Assembly (NCBI GenBank): GCA_027618835.1
Contig: JAQCHZ010000003.1
Location: 1 to 64,000, forward strand
DNA length: 64,000 nt
Direction: 5' to 3'
Source: Chloroflexota bacterium
GTDB lineage: Bacteria > Chloroflexota > Dehalococcoidia > Lucifugimonadales > Lucifugimonadaceae
Within the stretch, counting starts at the first letter, position 1; each line of letters starts with the position of its first letter. Positions 37,031 to 45,399 of the stretch are shown here, piece after piece. The position numbers and the translations under genes were made by a program. The notes below the pieces were generated by a model. It was given only the letters and a program-made list of their open reading frames with translations, was not told the origin of the DNA and made no database searches.

Positions 37031-38215
37031 CTAGCTGTTGATCTGAGCAAATACCTTTTCGAAGCCATCGATTGCCCCTTCGATCACCCAATCGTCGACA
37101 CAGTAGGACGCTCGGAAGTATCCCGGGGTGCCAAAGCCAACACCGGGAACTACCAGAACGAGTTCCTTTTGCAGCTGGGCAACAAACTCGGTGTCATTTG
37201 GAATTGGCGATTTCGGGAACACATAGAAGGCGCCATCAGGTCGTACGCACTCGTAACCGATTTTGGTGAGCGCTGCGTAAAGCAGATCTCGCTTTTTGCG
37301 GTAGATGTCGATATCAACAGTCGCTCGCTGGATTCCGGCAACGACGCGCTGCATAAGCGCAGGGGCATTCACAAAACCAAGGGTGCGAAGAGAGAAGTTT
37401 AGTGCGTCGAGCAGTTCCGACTTTCCGGGGTCGTTCGGGTTCACTGCTATGTAACCGATTCGTTCGCCGGCGAGCCCGAGGTCTTTGGAGTGAGAGGTTG
37501 CCACGATCGATCGTGCATGGTGTTCGAAGATGAACGGGTAAGGCGAGTCGGTGTAGATAAGCTTTCGGTATGGCTCGTCGGAGATCAGGTAAATCTCGGT
37601 TCCGTACTTCTCTTCCGCCCCCTGTATTGCCGCTGCGATCGCGGCTATCGATTCCGCAGGGTAGATCACACCTGTGGGGTTATTGGGTGAGTTGATGATT
37701 ACGGCCCGGGTTCGAGGGCCAATCGTTGCTTCTAGCGATGCAATGTCAGGAAGCCAGTGTTCGTCGCAGGTGGCGATTTTCGATGCGCCGGTCTGGTGTT
37801 CGACGTAGAACACGTATTCAGCGAAGAACGGGGCTATGAGGACGACTTCATCGTCTTTATCGAGGATTGATCGAAGGATGGTATTGATCGCACCAGCTGC
37901 ACCGACGGTCATCAGAACTTCTGATCCGGTGAACGGAGTGCCAGATTCTTTAGCCAGAACTTCAGCGACTTTTGCCCGTACTTCGGGGAATCCGCCGTTG
38001 GGCATGTAGCGGTGGGTGCCTGGTGTTTCTTCGTTGATCAGGCGCTGTAGTTCAGTCTTGAACTCGGGTGGCGGCTCTAACAGCGGGTTTCCTAGGGAAA
38101 GATCGAATACGTTCGCGTGGCCATGAATTTTGCGCAGTTCGATGCCTTCTTCGAACATTCTGCGGATCCACGAGCTGTTATTCATCTGTTCTCGAACTTT
38201 TCGAGAGATCGCCAT
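37031..38215 (-). CDS. PLP aminotransferase, class I/II (aspartate-aminotransferase type)
   Basis: 394 residues. The fold-type I features are TVGAAGAINTILRSIL, INSPNNPTGVIYP, LISDEPYRKL and Schiff-base Lys244 (TSHSKDLGLAGERIGY). It transfers amino groups between amino acids and keto acids; the specific pair is unknown. It is a standalone gene followed by nothing on its strand until the D-2-hydroxyacid region. The start ATG directly begins the family N-terminal helix. Confidence 0.88.
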   Translation of the reverse strand: MAISRKVREQMNNSSWIRRMFEEGIELRKIHGHANVFDLSLGNPLLEPPPEFKTELQRLINEETPGTHRYMPNGGFPEVRAKVAEVLAKESGTPFTGSEVLMTVGAAGAINTILRSILDKDDEVVLIAPFFAEYVFYVEHQTGASKIATCDEHWLPDIASLEATIGPRTRAVIINSPNNPTGVIYPAESIAAIAAAIQGAEEKYGTEIYLISDEPYRKLIYTDSPYPFIFEHHARSIVATSHSKDLGLAGERIGYIAVNPNDPGKSELLDALNFSLRTLGFVNAPALMQRVVAGIQRATVDIDIYRKKRDLLYAALTKIGYECVRPDGAFYVFPKSPIPNDTEFVAQLQKELVLVVPGVGFGTPGYFRASYCVDDWVIEGAIDGFEKVFAQINS

Positions 38216-38263
38216 TCGAGCTTCCTTAGATATTTTTGAACTTACTGAGCAGGGGCTATCAAT

Positions 38264-38932
38264 TTAGCTGGATTTCTCGTCGTCGGGTGCAGAAGATTCG
38301 GCTTCGGAATCATCCGCATCATCCTCGCCTGGGTCTGGCTTACCTTCTTGTTTCCTCTCGCCAATCTTAAAGAAATCCTTCATGAACTGAGGGCCACCAG
38401 AGTAGGGATTATCGACCACATATGTGTTGGCAATTTTATCGTGCCAACCTTGACGTTTAGGGTCGAATATTAGCCAGAATATGCCAACCCCTGCGGCGAG
38501 GAATGACACGAGTTTGCCGATCATCTCTCTTGGAATAGCTGCGGGCCCGGGTGTTCTGCCGTCTGAATCGACCACAACAATCCCAGCCACCCATTTGCCG
38601 GGAGTTCGTCCCCAAAGAATGGTTGGGATGATGAAGTAGCCAAAGAAGAAGATAAGGTCGGGTGCGACTGCTTCCTCGCTGAAGATGTTCCCGTTTGCAA
38701 CAGGTGCGACTGTGTAGATGATCATCATGATCAACCCAAGGTCGATCGTGAAAGCGTACAAACGCCGCATTGGCCCAGCGAAGATCATTGGGTAGATCGT
38801 CGGTCCGTCGGTTTTTTCGGGCGTCTCTTCAGATTCCGACTTTTTATCGGTCTTCGCTTGGAGATCGGCTTTGTAGCGAGAGGTTGTCGGGCGATTGCGC
38901 GGATTGCCGCGTTTCTTTGTTCCTGAAGGCAT
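38264..38932 (-). CDS. RDD-family membrane protein
   Basis: 222 residues. A charged N-terminal tail of about 50 residues is followed by an RDD domain with three membrane helices: LYAFTIDLGLIMMIIY, DLIFFFGYFIIPTILWG and the third near VSFLAAGVGIFWLIFD. WGRTPGKWVAGIVVV and KRQGWHDKIANTYVV are hallmark segments. The C-terminus is strongly acidic. Function unknown; RDD proteins are linked to ion or small-solute transport. It is divergent from the SDR gene at 39059. Confidence 0.85.
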   Translation of the reverse strand: MPSGTKKRGNPRNRPTTSRYKADLQAKTDKKSESEETPEKTDGPTIYPMIFAGPMRRLYAFTIDLGLIMMIIYTVAPVANGNIFSEEAVAPDLIFFFGYFIIPTILWGRTPGKWVAGIVVVDSDGRTPGPAAIPREMIGKLVSFLAAGVGIFWLIFDPKRQGWHDKIANTYVVDNPYSGGPQFMKDFFKIGERKQEGKPDPGEDDADDSEAESSAPDDEKSS

Positions 38933-39058
38933 ATATAGCCAATATTACGGCTCAGCTGCTTCCACGGCACTACAAACTGGAATTAGAATCGGCGCCATAA
39001 CCACTATTTTTGAAATTCGTTTACTGGACTAAAGCGAACGACTCATGGGAGTTTTCAC

Positions 39059-39832
39059 ATGGCAGGCAGGCTCGAAGGCAAGATTGCACACATTACAGGC
39101 GGCGGTTCCGGACTTGGCGATGCGATGGCGCACCTGTTCGCACAAGAGGGCGCTCGGGTCGCCGTTTCCGATCTGAAACTAGAGGTTGCGCAGAGCGTCG
39201 CTGACTCTGTCGTTGCAGCCGGCGGAGATGCAATCGCACTGGCAGGCGATGTGTCGAAACGTGACGACTGCGAACGAATGATCGCCGATACGATATCGAA
39301 ATTAGGCGGGATCGACGTTTTAGTCAACAGCGCCGGAGTCACTCCACGCTACGCACCGAAAGAGTGGGATTTCGAGAAGACGTGGGACTGGGTAGTGAGC
39401 GTCAATCTCAAAGGCACGATGATGATGTCTCGGTTTGCTGTCGATCACATGAAGACCCAGAATTCGGGTTCCATCGTGAATATGGCGTCGATTATCGGTC
39501 TCGTTGGCTATGCACAGGGAATAAGCGACGGATTTAACCCGTACCCGCACACCAAAGGCGGAGTCGTGCAAATGACTCGTGACATGAGCATTGCGCTAGC
39601 AAAGCAGGGCATACGGGTGAATTCGTTGTGTCCAGGCTTTACCTACACACCACTTGTTAGCACCTTGGTTGAAGATGCCGATATGCACGAGCGCCTGAAG
39701 TCACTTCACCCGATGGGGCGTCTTGGTGAACCAAAAGAAATCGCCAATGCAGCGTTGTTCCTAGCCTCCGACGAGGCATCGTTCATCACCGGCGTGAACT
39801 TGCCTGTTGATGGTGGTTACACGGCTCAGTAG
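39059..39832 (+). CDS. SDR-family oxidoreductase
   Basis: 257 residues. Cofactor motifs are TGGGSGLGDAMA and NSAGVTPR. The catalytic tetrad is present: Ser in VNMASIIGL and Tyr/Lys in YPHTKGG. The C-terminus holds PVDGGYTAQ. The acidic residue after the second strand (SDLKLE) suggests NAD(H). It would be a dehydrogenase or reductase of a hydroxyl/keto pair; the substrate is unknown. Preceded by a GGGAG-like site about 10 bases before the ATG. Confidence 0.88.
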   Translation: MAGRLEGKIAHITGGGSGLGDAMAHLFAQEGARVAVSDLKLEVAQSVADSVVAAGGDAIALAGDVSKRDDCERMIADTISKLGGIDVLVNSAGVTPRYAPKEWDFEKTWDWVVSVNLKGTMMMSRFAVDHMKTQNSGSIVNMASIIGLVGYAQGISDGFNPYPHTKGGVVQMTRDMSIALAKQGIRVNSLCPGFTYTPLVSTLVEDADMHERLKSLHPMGRLGEPKEIANAALFLASDEASFITGVNLPVDGGYTAQ

Positions 39833-39909
39833 GTGCCAGAGGTACGTCTTCTCCGGCAAGTCGAGAACGGGCTAATACTGTAGATATAGACGGGGCAAAC
39901 TCTGAAATT

Positions 39910-40899
39910 CTAGAAGATCGACGCTGGGTCGACTACCGAGAGTAGCTTTCGGTCTTCGACCAAGCGTTCTAGATTGCTCAGTGCGAAAACAACCGCTCGT
40001 TCGTTGCCTTCACCGGTTCCGCCTGCCCAATGAGGCGTGACGATCGACGTTGGCATGTGAAGGAGCGGGTTGTTTGGGTTCGTTGGCTCTTCTTCGAGAA
40101 CATCGAGTCCAGTACCAGCAATTTCGCCATCTTGAAGAGCTTTGATCAGGTCAGCCTCATTGTGGACCGGACCCCGACAGGTATTGATGAAGATGGCGGT
40201 CTTCTTCATGATCCCAAACTCGCGTGAGCCCATCATGCCTCGAGTTGAGCTGTTCAATGGAACGTGAACGGTAACGATGTCGCTGACTCGCAACAGGTGA
40301 TCCAATTCGACGGCCTGAGCACCTAGTTCTTGATCTCGCCCCGGCATTAGTTCGATTGCATCGTGATAGAGCACTTCGCAATCGAATCCAGAGAGGCGTC
40401 GAGCAACCTGTCGTCCGATGTTTCCAAAACCGATGATACCAACCGTTTTTCCGCTGATTTCAGTACGGACTGGCAGTTGATCGACGCCGTCGCGCCAATT
40501 GCCGTCTTTCGTGTTGGTCCATGATTCCATCATTCGCCTGTAGACGCTGAGCATGAGAGTAATGGCGTGTTCAGACACGGAAATTGCGTTGGAACCGCCG
40601 TTGTTTGCAGTGCTGATACCGAGTCTGCTCAGTCCAACTACGTCGACAGAGTCGTAACCAGCGGTCAAAAGCTGTACTAATTTCAACTTTGGAAGTTGTT
40701 CGGCAATATCCAACGGAATCGATGCGAGCCAAGGAACTACCGCGTCTGCGTCTTTGAGTCCCTCGATCAACTCACCTGGTGATGATGATGGATCGGCAAG
40801 GACGACATTTACGTTGTCGGGCGCATGTTCGTTCAGAAGATCCCAACGTCGTTGGTGCTCGGCAGTGGCGAGATTGGCAAGAAAGGCGATGGTTGGCAT
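39910..40899 (-). CDS. D-isomer-specific 2-hydroxyacid dehydrogenase
   Basis: 329 residues. The NAD-binding site is GIIGFGNIGRQVARRL. The catalytic Arg lies in INTCRGPVHNE, Glu in DVLEEEPTNP and His in VTPHWAGG, so the triad is complete. It interconverts a 2-keto acid and a D-2-hydroxy acid such as glyoxylate/glycolate, hydroxypyruvate/glycerate or pyruvate/lactate. Contrast with the paralogue at 55275 that lacks these residues. It lies upstream of the amidohydrolase lesion on the same strand. Confidence 0.88.
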   Translation of the reverse strand: MPTIAFLANLATAEHQRRWDLLNEHAPDNVNVVLADPSSSPGELIEGLKDADAVVPWLASIPLDIAEQLPKLKLVQLLTAGYDSVDVVGLSRLGISTANNGGSNAISVSEHAITLMLSVYRRMMESWTNTKDGNWRDGVDQLPVRTEISGKTVGIIGFGNIGRQVARRLSGFDCEVLYHDAIELMPGRDQELGAQAVELDHLLRVSDIVTVHVPLNSSTRGMMGSREFGIMKKTAIFINTCRGPVHNEADLIKALQDGEIAGTGLDVLEEEPTNPNNPLLHMPTSIVTPHWAGGTGEGNERAVVFALSNLERLVEDRKLLSVVDPASIF

Positions 40900-40991
40900 T
40901 GAGAGTTTGAATCCGGTGAGGCTTAGGTGCTGTAGATGAAATCGTTCGGCAGTGTACCGGCGATCTTATGCGGTTGGTTGAACCATTGAAA

Positions 40992-42257
40992 CTATACGTG
41001 GCGGGCTATTCGCAGTCCTGACTTGTAAACGTCTTTTACGTTCCAGAGCGCATCGAGATCAGCAGTGGGGTCGCCAGCTACGACGAGAACATCGCCTGGG
41101 CGACCAGTTGCCAGTGTTCCTGCCTGATCGCCTACAGCAATCGATTATGCGGCATGGCTCAGGCCGGTTACCAAGGCTTCTGTCGTTGTAAGACCAGCTT
41201 TGGTTAGTGCGATCATTTCTTTTACGAATTCGCCCGGCGGGTATGCTCCCCACGGCGAGTCGCTGCCAGCGATCATTCTCACACCCATTTTCACCAGCCT
41301 ATTTACTGAATCGACTCGAGTTTCTAGCGACTGCTTTGAAGCGTCGATGCTGCCTTGCTCTTCTTTGGTGAGCCAGCCGCGGTCGTATCCGATCCGTTCG
41401 GTCAGATCGATACCGGCTTGGACCACGTGTAGTGTTGGGTTCACCCAAGCCTTGGCTGCAGCCAATTGCTCGGCGAGCGGCTCATTGAACTCGTACATTC
41501 CGGTTTCGTCTTCAAACACGCAATGAATGATCATGTCGACACCGGCGTCGAGTGCGTTCTTGATGCCCTGCATCGAAGCACAGTGGGCTGCGGTTAGTTT
41601 TCCGAAGCGGTGATCCTCTTCGACTATCACTGCCATCTCTTCGACTGTGTAGGAGGCTTGGAGTGGGTTCGATGACCAGGTCGATCCGCCAGTAGCCATG
41701 ATTTTGATGAAATCGGCGCCTTCTTTAATTAGCTTTCGAACTTCGGTTCGAACGCCCTCAACTCCATCGGCTTCCGAACCGCAATACCAGAAATGTCCAC
41801 CTGTGATCGTGATTGGTCGGCCTGACACGACCATTTCAGGTCCTTCGGACAGGCCTCGTTGAATTCCTTCTTTTAGTGAGAAACCAACTTTGTTCTTAGC
41901 TCCGTTTTCACGAGCTGTAGTTACGCCGGCGTGAAGGAACGTTCGAGCGTTTTGAAGTGCTCTCATGAGCAGAACATCATCTTGTTCATTTCCGGTGATG
42001 TCGCCGTGAGTACAATAGCCGGGAGCCATCATGTGGGTGTGCCCGTCGACGAGTCCAGGCAGAATCGTTGCGTCGCCATAATCCTTGACCGTGAGGGTTG
42101 CACCGTCTGGTGCGGAGAGTTCACCGACGGCGCCGATTGCCGCGATTCGACCGTCGTTGAGAAGAATTGCCTTGCCCGAAGCAGTCGGTGACCCTGTGCC
42201 GTCGAATATTCGTGCGGCTTTAATTAGGGTGAAATCGTTAGATGGATTTGTTGCCAA
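40992..42257 (-). pseudogene. Metal-dependent amidohydrolase (imidazolonepropionase-like), interrupted by an in-frame TAA
   Basis: The frame 42257-40992 is intact except for TAA at 41145-41147. Before it: VDGHTHMMAPGY (zinc HxH), the Lys and His metal sites in KLTAAHCASMQGI, and AGSDSPWGAYPPGEF; then TEALVTGLSHAA and the stop. After it, in the same frame: SIAVGDQAGTLATG, GDVLVVAGDPTADL and VKDVYKSGLRI, the normal last beta-sandwich, ending at a TAG at 40992. The start is TTG at 42257 with GGAGAG 6 bases before; an ATG at 42305 is also open. The truncated product would lack about 50 C-terminal residues. Confidence 0.75.
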
Positions 42258-42345
42258 GGGCTCTCTCCGAGGGACTGCGCTGTGTATTACGCAACGTTGT
42301 CTCACATGGACACGTTTAGCGCAATCGGAGAGGGCGGTCGAATCG

Positions 42346-42954
42346 TTAGATAACGCCTAGTTCGACGAGAGCTTTCTCTAGAGCGATTTGCGAGGTGAAA
42401 TGGTGCCCGATCATTCCCGAATCCTGTGCAGCTTCAATGTTCACGGCGAGATCGTCGATGAAGAGTATTTCTTCTTTCGCGACGTTTGATTCGGTGAGAA
42501 GAGAGTCGTAAAACGCTGGTTCTGGCTTCATCGATTTGACTTCGTAGGAAACGATGACAGGTTCGAGGTTTGAACTGAACGGCAGAAATCGTTCGGCGGA
42601 TTTCCAGTGTGGCTCGCTGGTGTTGGACACAAGAGCGATTCGATGATTTTCGGCTATTCGAGCGATAAGCGGGAACATGTTGTCGCTTGGAATAAGAACG
42701 GTATCGTAGATTCGAGTGAAATAATCGAGTGGCATGTCGATGCCAAGGGCGGCTATAGCTTGAACCGCGTGTTCGTCGAACGTGACAACACCGCGTTCGA
42801 ACTTTTGCTTTTCATCTTGTCCAAAAACAATTTCGTGGACTTCTTCCCACAGCTTGTCGCATAGCTCGGCGAGTTGTTTGGATGCAGGTTCTTCGTCGAC
42901 AGTGCACAAGACGTTGCCGAGATCGAATGCTACGAGGGTTATCGTTGGTTTCAT
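42346..42954 (-). CDS. HAD-superfamily hydrolase (phosphatase, subclass IA)
   Basis: 202 residues. Motif I is VAFDLGNVLCTVDEE, of the FDLGNV type seen in YihX-like phosphatases and epoxide-hydrolase N-domains. Motif II is LVSNTSEPHW, motif III Lys is SMKPEPAFYD and motif IV is FIDDLAVNI. It would dephosphorylate a small metabolite. The start overlaps the end of the preceding small anchored protein by 4 bp (ATGA), placing it last in the efflux/two-component operon. Confidence 0.85.
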   Translation of the reverse strand: MKPTITLVAFDLGNVLCTVDEEPASKQLAELCDKLWEEVHEIVFGQDEKQKFERGVVTFDEHAVQAIAALGIDMPLDYFTRIYDTVLIPSDNMFPLIARIAENHRIALVSNTSEPHWKSAERFLPFSSNLEPVIVSYEVKSMKPEPAFYDSLLTESNVAKEEILFIDDLAVNIEAAQDSGMIGHHFTSQIALEKALVELGVI

Positions 42955-43352
42955 TGTTGGTTTGACGTTTTGTTCAGTTGGTCTGAAACGTGGGAGAGCG
43001 TGTCTTGTAGTTGTTTAGTCGTTGCGTCTGCGGGCGGGTTGGCCCCCATTTTTACTAGCACAGCTCGTAAGTATTCAGGATCGTCGTAAGTTGTACCCGT
43101 GTTCTTGATCTGACTCGCTGAATCAGGATTCAAGATGGCTTTGGCCTTCTCTGGGAATATTTCAGCTAGTTCTTCATCGGGTAGTGCTTTGAGTACCTCG
43201 ATTGGTAGATCACGTTTGGGATCTGATTGCCCATTGCTAGTGCCCACGGTCGACTGTTGATCACCCGAATCGTCTTGATTTGAAGTGACTATCGCAATGC
43301 TGAATCCGACCGCCAGGCCGATCACTACTGCGAGTGTAATGACGATCTTCAC
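42951..43352 (-). CDS. Small membrane-anchored protein of unknown function
   Basis: 133 residues. An N-terminal hydrophobic segment (IVITLAVVIGLAVGFSIAIV) acts as signal anchor, followed by a low-complexity linker rich in Ser/Gln/Asp and a helical region with LKALPDEELAEIFPEKAKAIL. The tail holds a repetitive, polar helix (KQLQDTLSHVSDQLNKTSNQQ). I recognise no family. It follows the ABC permease by 29 bp and overlaps the HAD gene by 4 bp, so it is probably co-expressed with the transporter. Confidence 0.65.
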   Translation of the reverse strand: MKIVITLAVVIGLAVGFSIAIVTSNQDDSGDQQSTVGTSNGQSDPKRDLPIEVLKALPDEELAEIFPEKAKAILNPDSASQIKNTGTTYDDPEYLRAVLVKMGANPPADATTKQLQDTLSHVSDQLNKTSNQQ

Positions 43353-43381
43353 AAACTTTAGCTCCTAGTACAAGTTGCCGA

Positions 43382-44632
43382 CTATTCGTGCCTCAGCGCT
43401 TCGATTGGGTTCAATGAAGCTGCTCGAACGGCCGGGTAGATTCCGAAGAACAAGCCGACTGCGACCGATACTGCAAGCGCAATGAACGCTATGTGGGTTT
43501 CGATCACTGTTTCTATGATGTCACCATCGACGGATGCCCCGTCGCCGAAGTAGGCGATTGTCCAGCCGACCAGCACGCCGAGTATTCCACCACCGAATGT
43601 CATCAGAACAGCTTCAGCTACAAACTGGAACAGAATGTCTCGACGTTTAGCTCCGACGGCTCGGCGAATACCGATTTCACGTGTTCGTTCCGTCACTGAC
43701 ACCAGCATGATGTTCATGACTCCTATTCCGCCGACCAAAAGCGATATTCCAGCGATGGACCCAAGAAGAATTACGAATGTTCCCTGTGTACCTTCAAGCG
43801 TTTCTATCGTGTCTTGCTGGGTTGTGATCAGGAAGTCATCGTCTTCATCTGCACCGAGTTCATGACGAAGTCGCAGTACGGTTGAGACATCAGTTCGAGC
43901 ATGATCGACCGTGTCTTCGGATGTCGCCAATATGTTGATTGATGAGACAGATATCGAATCGACGAGACCTTTTCCGTTGTTCATTCGATAGTGTGCTGTT
44001 GTGATCGGGATAAGGGCTGAATTATCGGGATTGAAAATTGTTCCTTCCTGACTTTCCATTACACCAACTACGGTGAACTCTCGTCCTGAGATTTTCAAAG
44101 TCGCCCCAACTGGATTTCGCTGAGCAAATAGTGTTTCACTGATCTCAAAACCGAGGACGACCACGTTCGAGATGTTTTGGACGTCGGTATTCGAGATATT
44201 TCGCCCTGACGCTATCGAGAGGTTACGAGCTTCTAGGTATTCGGCAGTTATTCCGACCCCGTTGACAAATGTATTTTCTGCGCCAAATACAGCTGCTCCT
44301 GAGAACGAGTTTTCCGGTGCTACCAGTCGAACGTCTGGGGCAAATACGTCGTCTTGTAGTGCGAGTGCGTCAGCGAGGCTCAGGACATCCGAATTTCCAC
44401 CGCCTCCGAAGAACGCAAATCGTAGTGCCTGTGCTCCCGGTCGAACAGTAATTAGCTCAGTGCCGAGATCAGATATTCGTGCAGTCACCGAGACTTGCGC
44501 CCCTCGGCCAACCGCCATCATTGCGATTACTGAGGAAACGCCGATCACGATGCCAAGGAGTGTCAATCCGGCTCTGAGTTTGTTGGTTCCGATTGAAGAC
44601 AGAGCAGTTGATAGAAGAAGAGTGAGGTTCAT
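43382..44632 (-). CDS. MacB/YknZ-type ABC transporter permease
   Basis: 416 residues. The N-terminal helix has LGIVIGVSSVIAMMAVGRGA, followed by an extracytoplasmic MacB-PCD domain (residues about 50-270) and three C-terminal FtsX-type helices (GIGVMNIMLVSVTERTREIGIRRAVG is the coupling region; GGILGVLVGWTIAYF; FFGIYPAVRAASLNPIEALRHE). It forms the membrane part of a tripartite-like exporter; monoderm relatives are YknZ. It overlaps the ATPase gene by 4 bp. Confidence 0.9.
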   Translation of the reverse strand: MNLTLLLSTALSSIGTNKLRAGLTLLGIVIGVSSVIAMMAVGRGAQVSVTARISDLGTELITVRPGAQALRFAFFGGGGNSDVLSLADALALQDDVFAPDVRLVAPENSFSGAAVFGAENTFVNGVGITAEYLEARNLSIASGRNISNTDVQNISNVVVLGFEISETLFAQRNPVGATLKISGREFTVVGVMESQEGTIFNPDNSALIPITTAHYRMNNGKGLVDSISVSSINILATSEDTVDHARTDVSTVLRLRHELGADEDDDFLITTQQDTIETLEGTQGTFVILLGSIAGISLLVGGIGVMNIMLVSVTERTREIGIRRAVGAKRRDILFQFVAEAVLMTFGGGILGVLVGWTIAYFGDGASVDGDIIETVIETHIAFIALAVSVAVGLFFGIYPAVRAASLNPIEALRHE

Positions 44633-45399
44633 TCTGACGCCTCGGAATCGACATTGTAGTCGGTAATGGGCGTAGCACGATCGGTCACGATTCTGTCTTC
44701 GACGATTCTGCCGTCACGGAAAGCGATTACACGCTTCATGGCTTCTGCAACTTCGGGGTCATGGGTAACCACGACAATTGTTTTGCCATCGACTTCGTTG
44801 AGTGATCGAAGCATCTCAATCACCTCGCCACTAGATTTGGTGTCGAGGTTTCCCGTCGGTTCATCGGCAAGTATTAGATCTGGATTTTTAACTAACGCCC
44901 GCGCTATACCGACACGTTGCTGTTCTCCACCAGACATCTGCATCGGGCGGTGGTCGTATCTTTCGGAGAGACCGACTCGATCAAGGGCTGTTCGCGCAGC
45001 GGCTCGCCGACTTTTCCCGCTGTAGCCACCCGAGTATTTCAGAGGCAATTCAACGTTGCTCAGCGCTGTTTCCCGTGGAAGCAAGTTGTAGCTCTGGAAA
45101 ACAAAACCAAGTTGGTGTGAGCGAGTTTCGGCAAGTTGATTGTCGGATAAACCAGAAACATCTTGTCCGTTAAGAACAAACCTTCCCGAAGACGGCTGAT
45201 CGAGACAACCTAGTGTGTTCATCAACGTTGATTTACCCGACCCGGAAGGTCCGATGATCGCGACCATCTCTCCTTGTTCGATTGTCAGGCTGATGCCATC
45301 GAGGGCTTTGACCACGTGCGTTCCTATCTGGAAATTACGCGTGACTTCGGTCAACTCTATGACTGGGACTGGAACCGAATTGAGGGAGTTCGTGGTCAT
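44629..45399 (-). CDS. MacB/YknY/LolD-type ABC transporter ATP-binding protein
   Basis: 256 residues. Walker A GPSGSGKST, Q-loop FVFQSYNLLPRE, signature MSGGEQQRVGIARAL, Walker B LILADEPTGNLD, H-switch VVTHD. The NatA-like subfamily serves MacB-type permeases. It overlaps the adaptor gene upstream and the permease gene downstream by 4 bp each, strong evidence for one transporter. Confidence 0.93.
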   Translation of the reverse strand: MTTNSLNSVPVPVIELTEVTRNFQIGTHVVKALDGISLTIEQGEMVAIIGPSGSGKSTLMNTLGCLDQPSSGRFVLNGQDVSGLSDNQLAETRSHQLGFVFQSYNLLPRETALSNVELPLKYSGGYSGKSRRAAARTALDRVGLSERYDHRPMQMSGGEQQRVGIARALVKNPDLILADEPTGNLDTKSSGEVIEMLRSLNEVDGKTIVVVTHDPEVAEAMKRVIAFRDGRIVEDRIVTDRATPITDYNVDSEASE

